The notes beneath the pieces were generated by a model, which worked only from the letters and a program-made list of their open reading frames with translations, had not been told where the DNA came from and made no database searches. From Bacteroidota bacterium (GTDB taxonomy: Bacteria > Bacteroidota > Bacteroidia > Chitinophagales > UBA8649), in assembly GCA_003447535.1 (NCBI GenBank), contig DLYY01000189.1, positions 1 through 5,309 on the forward strand: a stretch of 5,309 nucleotides of DNA, given 5' to 3'. The position numbers and the translations under genes are program-made. Shown one piece after another: positions 1 through 5,309 of the stretch (the stretch's first letter is position 1; each line of letters opens with the position of its first letter).

Positions 1-2
1 TC

Positions 3-176
3 TTGGATGCAGCGTTAGTGTACCCTCAATTAGGCACCCGACCCACCCCCTCCCGTTGGGAAGATAAAGTCCTCAAAAAGTGTGTCGCTGAACATATGAT
101 TTATCTGCCCAATAAATCTACTATTACTCCTAGTAGGATGAGTATTTCAATTGCCTTACCTTTAACGCCATGTTAA
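3..176 (+). CDS. 3' end of an unidentified protein gene (57 codons visible)
   Basis: The third plus-strand frame is open from the window edge to a TAA at 174-176, while the other two plus frames hit stops early (16-18 and 65-67). The visible tail starts LDAALVYPQLGTRP and ends SISIALPLTPC. Its stop lies inside the first codons of feoA: the junction ATGTTAA holds the feoA ATG and this gene's TAA. Such an overlap is typical of consecutive, possibly translationally coupled genes, and it is the main support for this being a real gene. I do not recognise the family. The YLPN stretch followed by a short helix-like end faintly recalls C-termini of PLP-dependent aminotransferases of the DegT or class V type, but this is too little to assign. 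The start lies outside the window. Confidence 0.55.
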   Translation: MDAALVYPQLGTRPTPSRWEDKVLKKCVAEHMIYLPNKSTITPSRMSISIALPLTPC

Positions 177-406
177 CACCTCTTACTGAAATCAAACAGG
201 GTCAACGAGCCGTTATCAAGCAGATCGTAGATCCAGAGCGACTTAATGCACTAATAGAAATGGGGTGTGTCGAAGGGGAAGAGGTATTCATAGAAAATAT
301 TGCGCCATACGGTGATCCAATTGCCATCCAGTTTGCCTCGCAAAAACTTGCCCTTCGTAAAGTCGATGCTCAATGCATCCTTGTTACGACCTATGATAAG
401 ATGTAA
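170..406 (+). CDS. feoA: FeoA family ferrous iron transport accessory protein
   Basis: This 78-residue protein has the length and pattern of stand-alone FeoA, the small cytoplasmic SH3-like (beta-barrel) partner of the Fe(II) transporter FeoB. The family pattern is clear: an opening L-T-E-I-K-Q-G-Q (5-11), the EMG-x3-G turn (30-36), the APYGDP motif (45-50), and LALRK (60-64) followed by a closing strand CILV. FeoA is known to be needed for FeoB-dependent iron uptake in several bacteria and is thought to bind FeoB at the membrane, though its exact role is unsettled. The ATG at 170 places the first strand at the usual distance, and no better start exists. There is no clear Shine-Dalgarno sequence. 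It overlaps the preceding gene by 7 bases, so it is probably co-transcribed with it. It faces feoB, with coding ends overlapping by 16 bp, so the two cannot form the usual feoAB operon. Confidence 0.94.
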   Translation: MLTPLTEIKQGQRAVIKQIVDPERLNALIEMGCVEGEEVFIENIAPYGDPIAIQFASQKLALRKVDAQCILVTTYDKM

Positions 407-2511
407 TAAGCAGCAAATCCTGAGAGATATGCTATCCCTCCAAATACTATAAATTGTAAAACTGGCCAGACCCATCCGCCTGTTTCTCTTCGCATGATGG
501 CCATGGTTGACATGCACTGCATGGCAAAGACAAAGAATAGTAGCAGCGCTACGGAGTTTGCTCTATTCAATAATGGCTTACCTGTCTTGGGGTTAGTTTC
601 TTTAGCGAGTTTGTCTTGGAGGGCCCCGATTCCAGCATTCTCGCTGTCAATCGCATAGATTGTGGACATCGATCCAACAAAAACCTCTCTCGCAGCAAAG
701 GAGGTAATTACCGCAATGCTCATGCGCCAATCCATTCCTAAGGGTTCCATAACGGGCTCAATAGTTTTTCCTAGAATTCCTGCATAACTTGCTTCGAGTA
801 GTGCCGCCTCTTTGTCAAGCGTTAGAGCTTTAATATTAGTTTGGTTAGCGGTAGAATTGGTGGCTTCTATCTCGGCCGCATATTGATTATGAATTGCCTC
901 TCGTTGTTTTTGCGGACCAAAGGATGATAGAAACCACAGGGCAATAGATACTACCATAATTATCTTTCCTGCATCAATTAAGAATACCTTGCCTTTACCC
1001 AGCATCGTCGTTCCAATCAACTTTAGATTGGGCCACTTGTACTTTGGCAGTTCTAGCACAAACACCTCTTGTTCGGTAGCGTCTTTGAGAAATAGATTCA
1101 TTATATACGCTATTGGGAAGGCCGAGACTAATCCTAAAAGATATAATCCAAGCATTACTAAGCCCTGTAGTCCAAAAGGTCCCCAATAAGCACTCACAGG
1201 AATTACAAAGGCAATCAAAAAGACATATACAGGTAATCTTGCCGAACAACTCATTAGCGGTGTGATGAACATTGTAATCAAACGTTCCTTTCGTGACTCA
1301 ATATTTCTAGCCGCCATGATAGCTGGTACAGCACAGGCAAATCCACCCACGATGGGTATTGTAGACTTTCCATTCATGCCAAAATATCGAAAGAGTCGAT
1401 CGTTGATAAAACTGACGCGAGCCATATATCCGGTATCCTCAAGAATGGTGATCAATCCAAATAGAATCATGATTTGCGGAAGGAAAATCACAATACCTGC
1501 TATCCCACTTAATACTCCTTCTACAAGGAAATTACTCAAGAGACCTGATGGTAAACTTTCTGCTGTGAACTCAATTAATCCTCCCATCAGGTAGTCGATA
1601 CCATCCATAGGGAAGGAGGCTAAGAAAAACAGCGCCTGAAAAACTAAAAAGAAAATGCCTATCAAGGCAATACCTCCCCAGATAGGATGGGTAAGTACTT
1701 TATCAACTCGATTGGATTTTCGCTGTGCCTTTCGCTCTGCGCTGTGAGGTACAAGGAATTGTTCTAGCTTTTCGCCAATCCAAACATAACGAGCTTCAAT
1801 GTCGGAAGTCTTAAGTTGCTTAAATGCATTCCGCTCATTTTCTGTGAGCTGTTGCATTTTCTTTTGTTCGTCAGCATTTAGCCAAGGATTAGAGTAAATA
1901 TTGGTTAAGTGTAAAAAGGCCTCATAGCGCGTCTTATTAGGTAGTAAGGCATGCATAGAAGAGGGTATTCCAAAGGGCTCTATATTCATCGCGCTAGGCC
2001 TAGTATTGATGAGATCTTCAATGCCATCAACCCCTTGATTGCTCCGTGGGTTTATTGAAACTACTTCTACACCCAAGCTTTCTTTAAGTGCTGCAATATC
2101 AATCGAATACCCTTCTTCATGCGCAATGTCATTCATCGTAAGGGCTATGTGAAATGGAATGTCTAGATCAATAAGCTGGGTGGCTAAGAGCAAGTTTCGC
2201 TTTAGATTACTTGCATCAAGGACGTAGATTATCAAGTCTGGATGATCTACGTGGCTCTTGTCAAGAAGCACCTCTCTCACGACATGTTCCCCAATAGACT
2301 TTGGATGTAGGCTATATACTCCAGGTAGATCTATAAGCTGATGACTCCCATGATTACGTGTTTTCCACTTACCACTAAATCGATCAACGGTAACACCAGA
2401 AAAATTGCCTACTTGCTGATTGAGCCCTGTTAGCGCATTAAACAAAGAAGACTTACCCGAGTTAGGGTTACCCAATAGGGCAATTTTATATGAATCAGGT
2501 GGTGATGCCAT
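391..2511 (-). CDS. feoB: Ferrous iron transporter FeoB (G-protein-coupled Fe(II) permease)
   Basis: This is a complete 706-residue FeoB, the inner-membrane Fe(II) importer. The N-terminal G domain shows G1 GNPNSGKS (14-21), the G2 Thr41 in FSGVTVD, and G3 DLPG (61-64). The G4 site reads TMND (125-128), with Thr where family members usually have Asn. The G5 region is around SINPRSNQG (152-160). A soluble helical GDI-like spacer runs to about residue 270, and a polytopic membrane region fills about 277-706. Two gate motifs are typical: GFACAVPAIMAAR (Cys393) and PLMSCSARLPVY (Cys422). Later come AAREVFVGSMSTIYA (607-620) and AMQCMSTMAIMRRETGGW (Cys666). The protein is shorter than E. coli FeoB (773 residues). 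A hydrophilic insert at about 532-575 looks like the form in Bacteroidota relatives. The ATG at 2511 sits just before the G1 strand. The gene is divergent from a small Cys-rich ORF and convergent with feoA. No FeoC winged-helix gene is visible. Confidence 0.98.
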   Translation of the reverse strand: MASPPDSYKIALLGNPNSGKSSLFNALTGLNQQVGNFSGVTVDRFSGKWKTRNHGSHQLIDLPGVYSLHPKSIGEHVVREVLLDKSHVDHPDLIIYVLDASNLKRNLLLATQLIDLDIPFHIALTMNDIAHEEGYSIDIAALKESLGVEVVSINPRSNQGVDGIEDLINTRPSAMNIEPFGIPSSMHALLPNKTRYEAFLHLTNIYSNPWLNADEQKKMQQLTENERNAFKQLKTSDIEARYVWIGEKLEQFLVPHSAERKAQRKSNRVDKVLTHPIWGGIALIGIFFLVFQALFFLASFPMDGIDYLMGGLIEFTAESLPSGLLSNFLVEGVLSGIAGIVIFLPQIMILFGLITILEDTGYMARVSFINDRLFRYFGMNGKSTIPIVGGFACAVPAIMAARNIESRKERLITMFITPLMSCSARLPVYVFLIAFVIPVSAYWGPFGLQGLVMLGLYLLGLVSAFPIAYIMNLFLKDATEQEVFVLELPKYKWPNLKLIGTTMLGKGKVFLIDAGKIIMVVSIALWFLSSFGPQKQREAIHNQYAAEIEATNSTANQTNIKALTLDKEAALLEASYAGILGKTIEPVMEPLGMDWRMSIAVITSFAAREVFVGSMSTIYAIDSENAGIGALQDKLAKETNPKTGKPLLNRANSVALLLFFVFAMQCMSTMAIMRRETGGWVWPVLQFIVFGGIAYLSGFAAYYILS

Positions 2512-2606
2512 GTCAAACAGTATGCGAATTTCACACTTAATTAGAATGAATCCAAATAATAAGCCTTTTGTTTAAGAACGTTTTTTAATAAATATGACAC
2601 TTCGTT
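2512..2606. promoter_or_regulatory. Divergent promoter region between feoB and the small Cys-rich ORF
   Basis: This 95-bp AT-rich gap lies between two divergent starts and must hold the feoB promoter and probably that of the small ORF. On the minus strand TTATTATTTGG (2552-2562) resembles the Bacteroidota -7 element TAnnTTTG but with a 3-base instead of 2-base gap. No good upstream TTG partner is evident. Beside it lies an imperfect dyad, TTAGAATGAATCCAA (2541-2555), whose 7-base arms match at 5 of 7 positions. It sits where an iron-responsive repressor could bind, but it matches no Fur or DtxR consensus well enough to name. On the plus strand only AT-rich sequence with a TTTTG at 2566-2570 is seen. 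Confidence 0.4.
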
Positions 2607-2792
2607 ATGAAACAAATGACCGCTCCTACATGTTCCTACAGAAAAATTATCATGGAAGATTTACAATTAAGCAACAGTTGTGTGAATTGCAGCAATCATT
2701 CTGAGTCTGAAAATATTTGTGTAGTGCACAAGATGCTTGTAAGTATCAAAAACACTTGCGATAGTTTTGATTTAGGACAAAGGTCTGCTTAG
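2607..2792 (+). CDS. Small cysteine-rich protein, possibly metal-binding
   Basis: This 61-codon ORF ends in TAG just before a strong terminator. I do not recognise the protein by name. From residue 25 it has the spacing C-x2-C-x9-C-x12-C (Cys25, 28, 38, 51), with His41 three residues after the third Cys, set in CVNCSNH, ICVVHKM and NTCDSFDLG. Four regularly spaced cysteines in so short a protein suggest a zinc-ribbon-like or Fe-S/metal site. There is no signal peptide or membrane segment. The start is uncertain: ATG is possible at 2607, 2616 or 2652. The last gives a 46-residue protein beginning MEDLQLSNSC that keeps all four spaced Cys and drops the less ordered first 15 residues, so I slightly favour it. 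No start has a Shine-Dalgarno sequence. Its place head-to-head with feoB raises a link to iron uptake, but the protein has no FeoC-like winged helix. It could be a chance ORF, though the terminator directly behind it argues for a transcript ending here. Confidence 0.55.
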   Translation: MKQMTAPTCSYRKIIMEDLQLSNSCVNCSNHSESENICVVHKMLVSIKNTCDSFDLGQRSA

Positions 2793-2825
2793 GCTTCTAG
2801 CCGTTGTTTCAATACTTTATGAAGT

Positions 2826-2854
2826 AAAAAGCACCCTCTGAAGGGTGCTTTTTT
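2826..2854. terminator. Bidirectional intrinsic terminator
   Basis: A perfect 12-bp inverted repeat is seen, with arms AAAAAGCACCCT (2826-2837) and AGGGTGCTTTTT (2842-2853), a CTGA loop, and six Ts at 2849-2854. The run of five As at 2826-2830 gives a matching T-run on the minus strand. It can therefore end transcription of the small ORF (stop at 2792) from the left and of the tRNA, and any nadC read-through, from the right. The GC-rich core is 7 bp. Confidence 0.92.
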
Positions 2855-2858
2855 ATTG

Positions 2859-2931
2859 TCGGGATGACTGGACTTGAACCAGCGACTTCACGTCCCCCAG
2901 ACGTGTACTCTACCAACTGAGCTACATCCCG
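2859..2931 (-). tRNA. tRNA-Pro (anticodon GGG)
   Basis: Reading the minus strand gives a complete cloverleaf of 73 nt. The acceptor CGGGATG pairs perfectly with CATCCCG. The D arm is GCTC/GAGT with loop AGTTGGTA, which keeps the G18-G19 pair. The anticodon arm is CACGT/ACGTG with loop CTGGGGG. The variable region is AAGTC. The T arm is GCTGG/CCAGT with loop TTCAAGT. Bases 34-36 are GGG (plus-strand 2896-2898), which reads the proline codons CCC and CCU. The C1-G72 acceptor pair and G37 after the anticodon are known features of bacterial tRNA-Pro, and both are present. The discriminator base is A (2859). The 3' CCA is not encoded, so it must be added by nucleotidyltransferase. The gene lies 211 bp downstream of nadC on the same strand and is followed directly by the shared hairpin terminator. 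Confidence 0.97.
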
Positions 2932-2972
2932 TGGACTTGTAAAGCTAAGACTTAAAAGTGAACTTCATTGTG

Positions 2973-3046
2973 ATTATAGCAGTCAAAAAGCATCTACTCA
3001 TGTAGGGTATCTGAAGACTAATTTTGCACTGTTACGTTCAAAAGTA
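2973..3046 (-). promoter_or_regulatory. Possible tRNA-Pro promoter elements
   Basis: Two candidates lie upstream of the tRNA on the minus strand. A perfect TATAAT is at 2973-2978, 42 bases from the tRNA 5' end, but without a matching -35 at 17 bp. TACTTTTG at 3039-3046 fits the Bacteroidota -7 consensus TAnnTTTG exactly, but has no TTG at the expected distance and would give a leader of about 100 nt. Neither is convincing alone. The tRNA could also be reached by read-through from nadC, because no terminator is seen between them. The rest of 2932-3142 holds no gene I can support. Confidence 0.25.
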
Positions 3047-3142
3047 ATCTAGATATTCCCCGAAGGGAGGTGGGATGCGGTGGTTCATAGAGCTTTGTAG
3101 ATGGCCTTTAGCGTTAATCATTCAAAATATTAAAGAAACCTC

Positions 3143-4018
3143 CTATATCAAACTCGCCTTAAGGCTCACATCGATGATTTTAAAGCTATGGGTCATGAGA
3201 CCACTAGATACATAGTCAACTCCGGTCTCGGCATAATCGACAATGTTCTCCATAATTATACCACCAGTTGCTTCTAAAGGCACTTTTCCTTTTATTTCCT
3301 TTACAGCGTGAGCTACTTCTTCTACAGAAAAATTGTCAAGCATAATGCGATCAATGCCCCCTTCTTCAAGGATTTCATTAACCTCCTCCATGTCTCTGGC
3401 TTCAACGAGCAACGGAATCGGTGGTTTGATTGCTGCCCGGTATTGATTTGCCTGTCGTATTGCTTTTTGTACACTTCCGCAGAAGTCGATATGATTATCT
3501 TTTAGCATAATCATATCATAAAGACCCATTCGGTGATTTACGCCTCCGCCATGAAGTACCGCTAACTTATCTGTGTAGCGATGATTAGGGCAAGTCTTTC
3601 GGGTATCAAGGAGTTTCGTATTGGTGTGTTCTATGCGCTTAACCATCTGACAAGTTAAGGTGCTAATACCCATCATCCTTTGGACATAGTTTAGCGCAGT
3701 TCGTTCGGCAAGCAAGATACTTTGAGCATTTCCTTTTACCTGAAACAATATAGTTCCCTTATCATACCACGTGCCCTCTTTACATTCGGTTGTGAACGTA
3801 AGGGTTGAATCGACATATTGAAATATTCTTCTAGCCATTTCCAAACCGGATAAGCAGCCGCCTTCTTTTAATATGGCATAGCCTTCGGAAACGGAATGCT
3901 TTGGAACGATGGCCAGACTAGAATGGTCACCTGTGGGGAATTGGTGAAAAGGATCTTTTAAGTCTTCGTTTAAAGCCTTTTCAATCAAATGGCGTATATG
4001 AATCTCCGATATAATCAT
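3143..4018 (-). CDS. nadC: Nicotinate-nucleotide diphosphorylase (quinolinate phosphoribosyltransferase)
   Basis: This 291-residue protein is a full-length NadC. The enzyme condenses quinolinate with phosphoribosyl pyrophosphate and decarboxylates the product to nicotinate mononucleotide, CO2 and pyrophosphate, in cytoplasmic de novo NAD synthesis. Family landmarks run in order: GDHSS (30-34), AERTALNYVQRMMGIST (104-120, with Arg106), LDTRKT (137-142, with Arg140 and Lys141), GGGVNHRMGLYDMIMLKDNHI (from 157, with His162, Arg163 and Lys173), VEARD (205-209, with Glu206), IMLDN (225-229, with Asp228) and LEATGGI (248-254). These cover the substrate-binding basic residues and the acidic pair near PRPP and metal. 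Local oddities are DTRKTCPNHR, where many homologues have TTP followed by other residues, and Leu204 in place of the first Glu of the common E-x-E. The ATG at 4018 gives the normal N-terminal length. It is divergent from gpmI, and no nadA or nadB is in view. Confidence 0.97.
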   Translation of the reverse strand: MIISEIHIRHLIEKALNEDLKDPFHQFPTGDHSSLAIVPKHSVSEGYAILKEGGCLSGLEMARRIFQYVDSTLTFTTECKEGTWYDKGTILFQVKGNAQSILLAERTALNYVQRMMGISTLTCQMVKRIEHTNTKLLDTRKTCPNHRYTDKLAVLHGGGVNHRMGLYDMIMLKDNHIDFCGSVQKAIRQANQYRAAIKPPIPLLVEARDMEEVNEILEEGGIDRIMLDNFSVEEVAHAVKEIKGKVPLEATGGIIMENIVDYAETGVDYVSSGLMTHSFKIIDVSLKASLI

Positions 4019-4095
4019 AACAGGACTTCATTCGAATATAATGTAAATCCTTGTTCTACAACGCAGTTGTTTTTACCTTGTGTTTGAATCTAACC
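4019..4095. promoter_or_regulatory. Divergent promoter region of nadC and gpmI
   Basis: This 77-bp gap separates the two divergent ATGs and must hold both promoters unless these overlap coding sequence. For nadC, minus-strand TTG (4059-4061) lies 18 bases from TATATTCG (4033-4040), one mismatch from the Bacteroidota TAnnTTTG element. For gpmI, plus-strand TTGT (4051-4054) lies 19 bases from TACCTTGT (4074-4081), also close to that consensus. Both would give very short leaders of roughly 8 nt. A small inverted repeat ACAAC-GCA-GTTGT (4058-4070) sits between the two candidate elements. Neither start has a Shine-Dalgarno sequence. These are eyeballed matches only. Confidence 0.35.
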
Positions 4096-5309
4096 ATGCG
4101 AAAAACAGCCCTTATAATACTTGATGGGTGGGGTGCAGGAAATCAAAGTGATGAAAATGCGATCCATCAAGCAAAAACAGAATTTACGGATAGCTTGTCT
4201 TCAAGGTATCCTTTAGCACATCTTCAAGCGAGCGGAGGTGCCGTTGGACTACCCGATGGTCAAATGGGGAACTCAGAAGTTGGTCATATGCACCTTGGTG
4301 CAGGAAAGGTAGTTTGGCAAGACTTGCCACGAATCTCACAAGCAGTTGAAAACAAGGAGCTACCCTCCATTCCCTCTTGGATCGATTTGATGGACTTCTG
4401 CCTGCGCCATAAAAAGCCTTTACACTTAATGGGACTGCTCTCGGATGGCGGGGTTCACGCTCATATCGATCATGTACTTGGTTTGGTCGATGCGGCCATT
4501 GCTGCCGGGCTCGATGATATTCGTCTTCATGTGTTTACCGATGGCCGGGATACTGATCCACAAGGTGGCGTGGACTACATGGGTAAGTTGCTCCATCACA
4601 TACAACCGCACAGTCAAGTACGCATAGTGTCTGTTATAGGGCGCTATTATGCTATGGATAGAGATCAGCGATGGGAGCGAACAAAGAAAGCTTATGATCT
4701 TTTACTTCATGGTCAAGCTGATCATCAGGTAGCCATCGAAAATATTGAAGAGCATATTAAGGCGCTTTACGAAAAAGGTATAACGGATGAATTCTTAGAA
4801 GCTACTATTTGTCATCATGAAGCATTATGCATTGCCGAAGGAGATGCGGTCTTATGCTGGAATTTCAGAACAGACCGCTGTCGACAAATTACTCAGGCTC
4901 TTTGTTATGGTATAGTAGATGATGGGGTAGTGCTTGAATCCATCGATATGAACTATGTGACTATGACTCGTTATGATATGTCATTTGATACGATACCTGT
5001 TTTGTTTGCCAAAGAAAATATTGAGAATACATTAGGGGAGGCCATTGCATCAGCCGGGCTAACTCAGCTCAGAATGGCGGAGACTGAAAAGTACCCACAT
5101 GTAACTTACTTCTTTAATGGGGGCCGAGAAACACCATTTGATGGCGAAGAGCGATGTGTTATTCCTTCACCCAAGGTAGCCACCTATGACTTACAGCCCG
5201 AGATGTCGGCCTTTGAATTAACTGCTGAAGCAAAACGGCGCGTCAAGGAAGATCGCCCTGATTTTTTATGCCTAAATTTTGCTAACCCAGATATGGTTGG
5301 TCATACAGG
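4096..5309 (+). CDS. gpmI: 2,3-bisphosphoglycerate-independent phosphoglycerate mutase, 3' end cut by window
   Basis: The frame is open from ATG 4096 to the window edge: 404 codons plus two bases, roughly four fifths of a protein usually near 510 residues. GpmI interconverts 3- and 2-phosphoglycerate in the cytoplasm through a phosphoserine intermediate, using two metal ions (Mn2+ in Bacillus) and no 2,3-bisphosphoglycerate. Visible landmarks are LDGWG (9-13, metal ligand Asp10) and GLPDGQMGNSEVGH (51-64, nucleophile Ser60). Next are SDGGVHAH (116-123, His121), FTDGRDTDP (147-155), GRYYAMDRDQRWER (182-195) and WNFRTDRCRQ (255-264). The last are AETEKYPHVTYFFNGG (328-343, Lys332), SPKVATYDLQPEMSA (358-372) and NFANPDMVGHTG (from 394, metal ligands Asp399 and His403). 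The missing end should hold the remaining metal ligands, an Asp-His pair and a last His. The start fits because the first strand begins at residue 4. It is divergent from nadC. Confidence 0.98.
   Translation, partial: MRKTALIILDGWGAGNQSDENAIHQAKTEFTDSLSSRYPLAHLQASGGAVGLPDGQMGNSEVGHMHLGAGKVVWQDLPRISQAVENKELPSIPSWIDLMDFCLRHKKPLHLMGLLSDGGVHAHIDHVLGLVDAAIAAGLDDIRLHVFTDGRDTDPQGGVDYMGKLLHHIQPHSQVRIVSVIGRYYAMDRDQRWERTKKAYDLLLHGQADHQVAIENIEEHIKALYEKGITDEFLEATICHHEALCIAEGDAVLCWNFRTDRCRQITQALCYGIVDDGVVLESIDMNYVTMTRYDMSFDTIPVLFAKENIENTLGEAIASAGLTQLRMAETEKYPHVTYFFNGGRETPFDGEERCVIPSPKVATYDLQPEMSAFELTAEAKRRVKEDRPDFLCLNFANPDMVGHT

Noticed and set aside
251..517. Minus-strand 88-codon ORF across feoA and the feoB end
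   Set aside because: It is a shadow of feoA and feoB in another frame, with no recognisable protein pattern, while both real genes have clear motifs.
989..1249. Overlapping short ORFs on both strands (989-1189 plus, 995-1249 minus) inside feoB
   Set aside because: Both are out-of-frame shadows of the FeoB membrane region.
1262..1594. Plus-strand 110-codon ORF inside feoB
   Set aside because: It lies antisense to the conserved membrane core of FeoB and has no family features.
3057..3068. Small hairpin TCCC-CGAA-GGGA downstream of nadC as a terminator
   Set aside because: The stem is only 4 bp and no T-run follows on either strand, so it does not qualify as an intrinsic terminator.
3075..3215. 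Plus-strand ORF of about 46 codons (starting MRWFIELCRW) preceded by GGGAGGTGGG, resembling a Shine-Dalgarno sequence
   Set aside because: About half of it is antisense to the 3' end of nadC, the translation shows no family pattern, and no true gene here uses a Shine-Dalgarno sequence, so the match is probably chance.
3308..3505. Plus-strand 65-codon ORF inside nadC
   Set aside because: It is antisense to conserved NadC motifs, so it is a shadow ORF.
4058..4070. Inverted repeat ACAAC-GCA-GTTGT as a regulator site between nadC and gpmI
   Set aside because: Five-base arms are expected by chance at this length, and it matches no NAD-regulator site that I know, so it is only noted within the promoter region.
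4426..4627. Two short ORFs (4426-4617 minus, 4445-4627 plus) inside gpmI
   Set aside because: Both overlap the GpmI segment with catalytic motifs GGVHAH and GRDTDP in the true frame and show nothing of their own.

Overview
The window looks like ordinary chromosome from a member of the Bacteroidota, at moderate GC (estimated by eye at low-to-mid 40s percent). The pointers are indirect. FeoB has the gate wording GFACAVPAIMAARN, which I associate with that phylum. FeoA, NadC and GpmI also read like Bacteroidota versions. No protein-coding start in the window has a convincing Shine-Dalgarno sequence just upstream, and several intergenic stretches carry near-matches to the Bacteroidota TTG / TAnnTTTG promoter. 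The genus cannot be called from this sequence.

Layout from left to right. The 3' end of an unidentified plus-strand gene (3-176) overlaps the start of feoA (170-406, plus) by 7 bases. feoA runs tail-to-tail into feoB (391-2511, minus), and the two coding regions overlap by 16 bases. A 95-bp divergent region separates feoB from a small cysteine-rich plus-strand ORF (2607-2792). A strong, nearly symmetric hairpin terminator (2826-2854) follows and is shared with a tRNA-Pro(GGG) gene on the minus strand (2859-2931). About 210 bp without a recognisable gene (2932-3142) separates the tRNA from nadC (3143-4018, minus). A 77-bp divergent region (4019-4095) then leads to gpmI (4096 to the window end, plus), which is cut by the edge after 404 codons.

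Functionally, the left half is a ferrous iron uptake locus. FeoB is the inner-membrane G-protein-coupled Fe(II) transporter and FeoA its small cytoplasmic SH3-like partner. They are usually co-directional (feoAB) or fused, but here they face each other and must be transcribed separately. The small C-x2-C-x9-C-x12-C protein divergent from feoB could be a metal- or Fe-S-binding accessory, but that rests only on position and cysteines. The right half is housekeeping: quinolinate phosphoribosyltransferase (NAD synthesis) and cofactor-independent phosphoglycerate mutase (glycolysis/gluconeogenesis), which share only a divergent promoter region.

I see no mobile element, CRISPR array, phage gene or obvious new multi-gene system. 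The points most worth checking are the convergent overlapping feoA/feoB, a Thr in place of the Asn in the FeoB G4 nucleotide-specificity motif, and the small Cys-rich gene.
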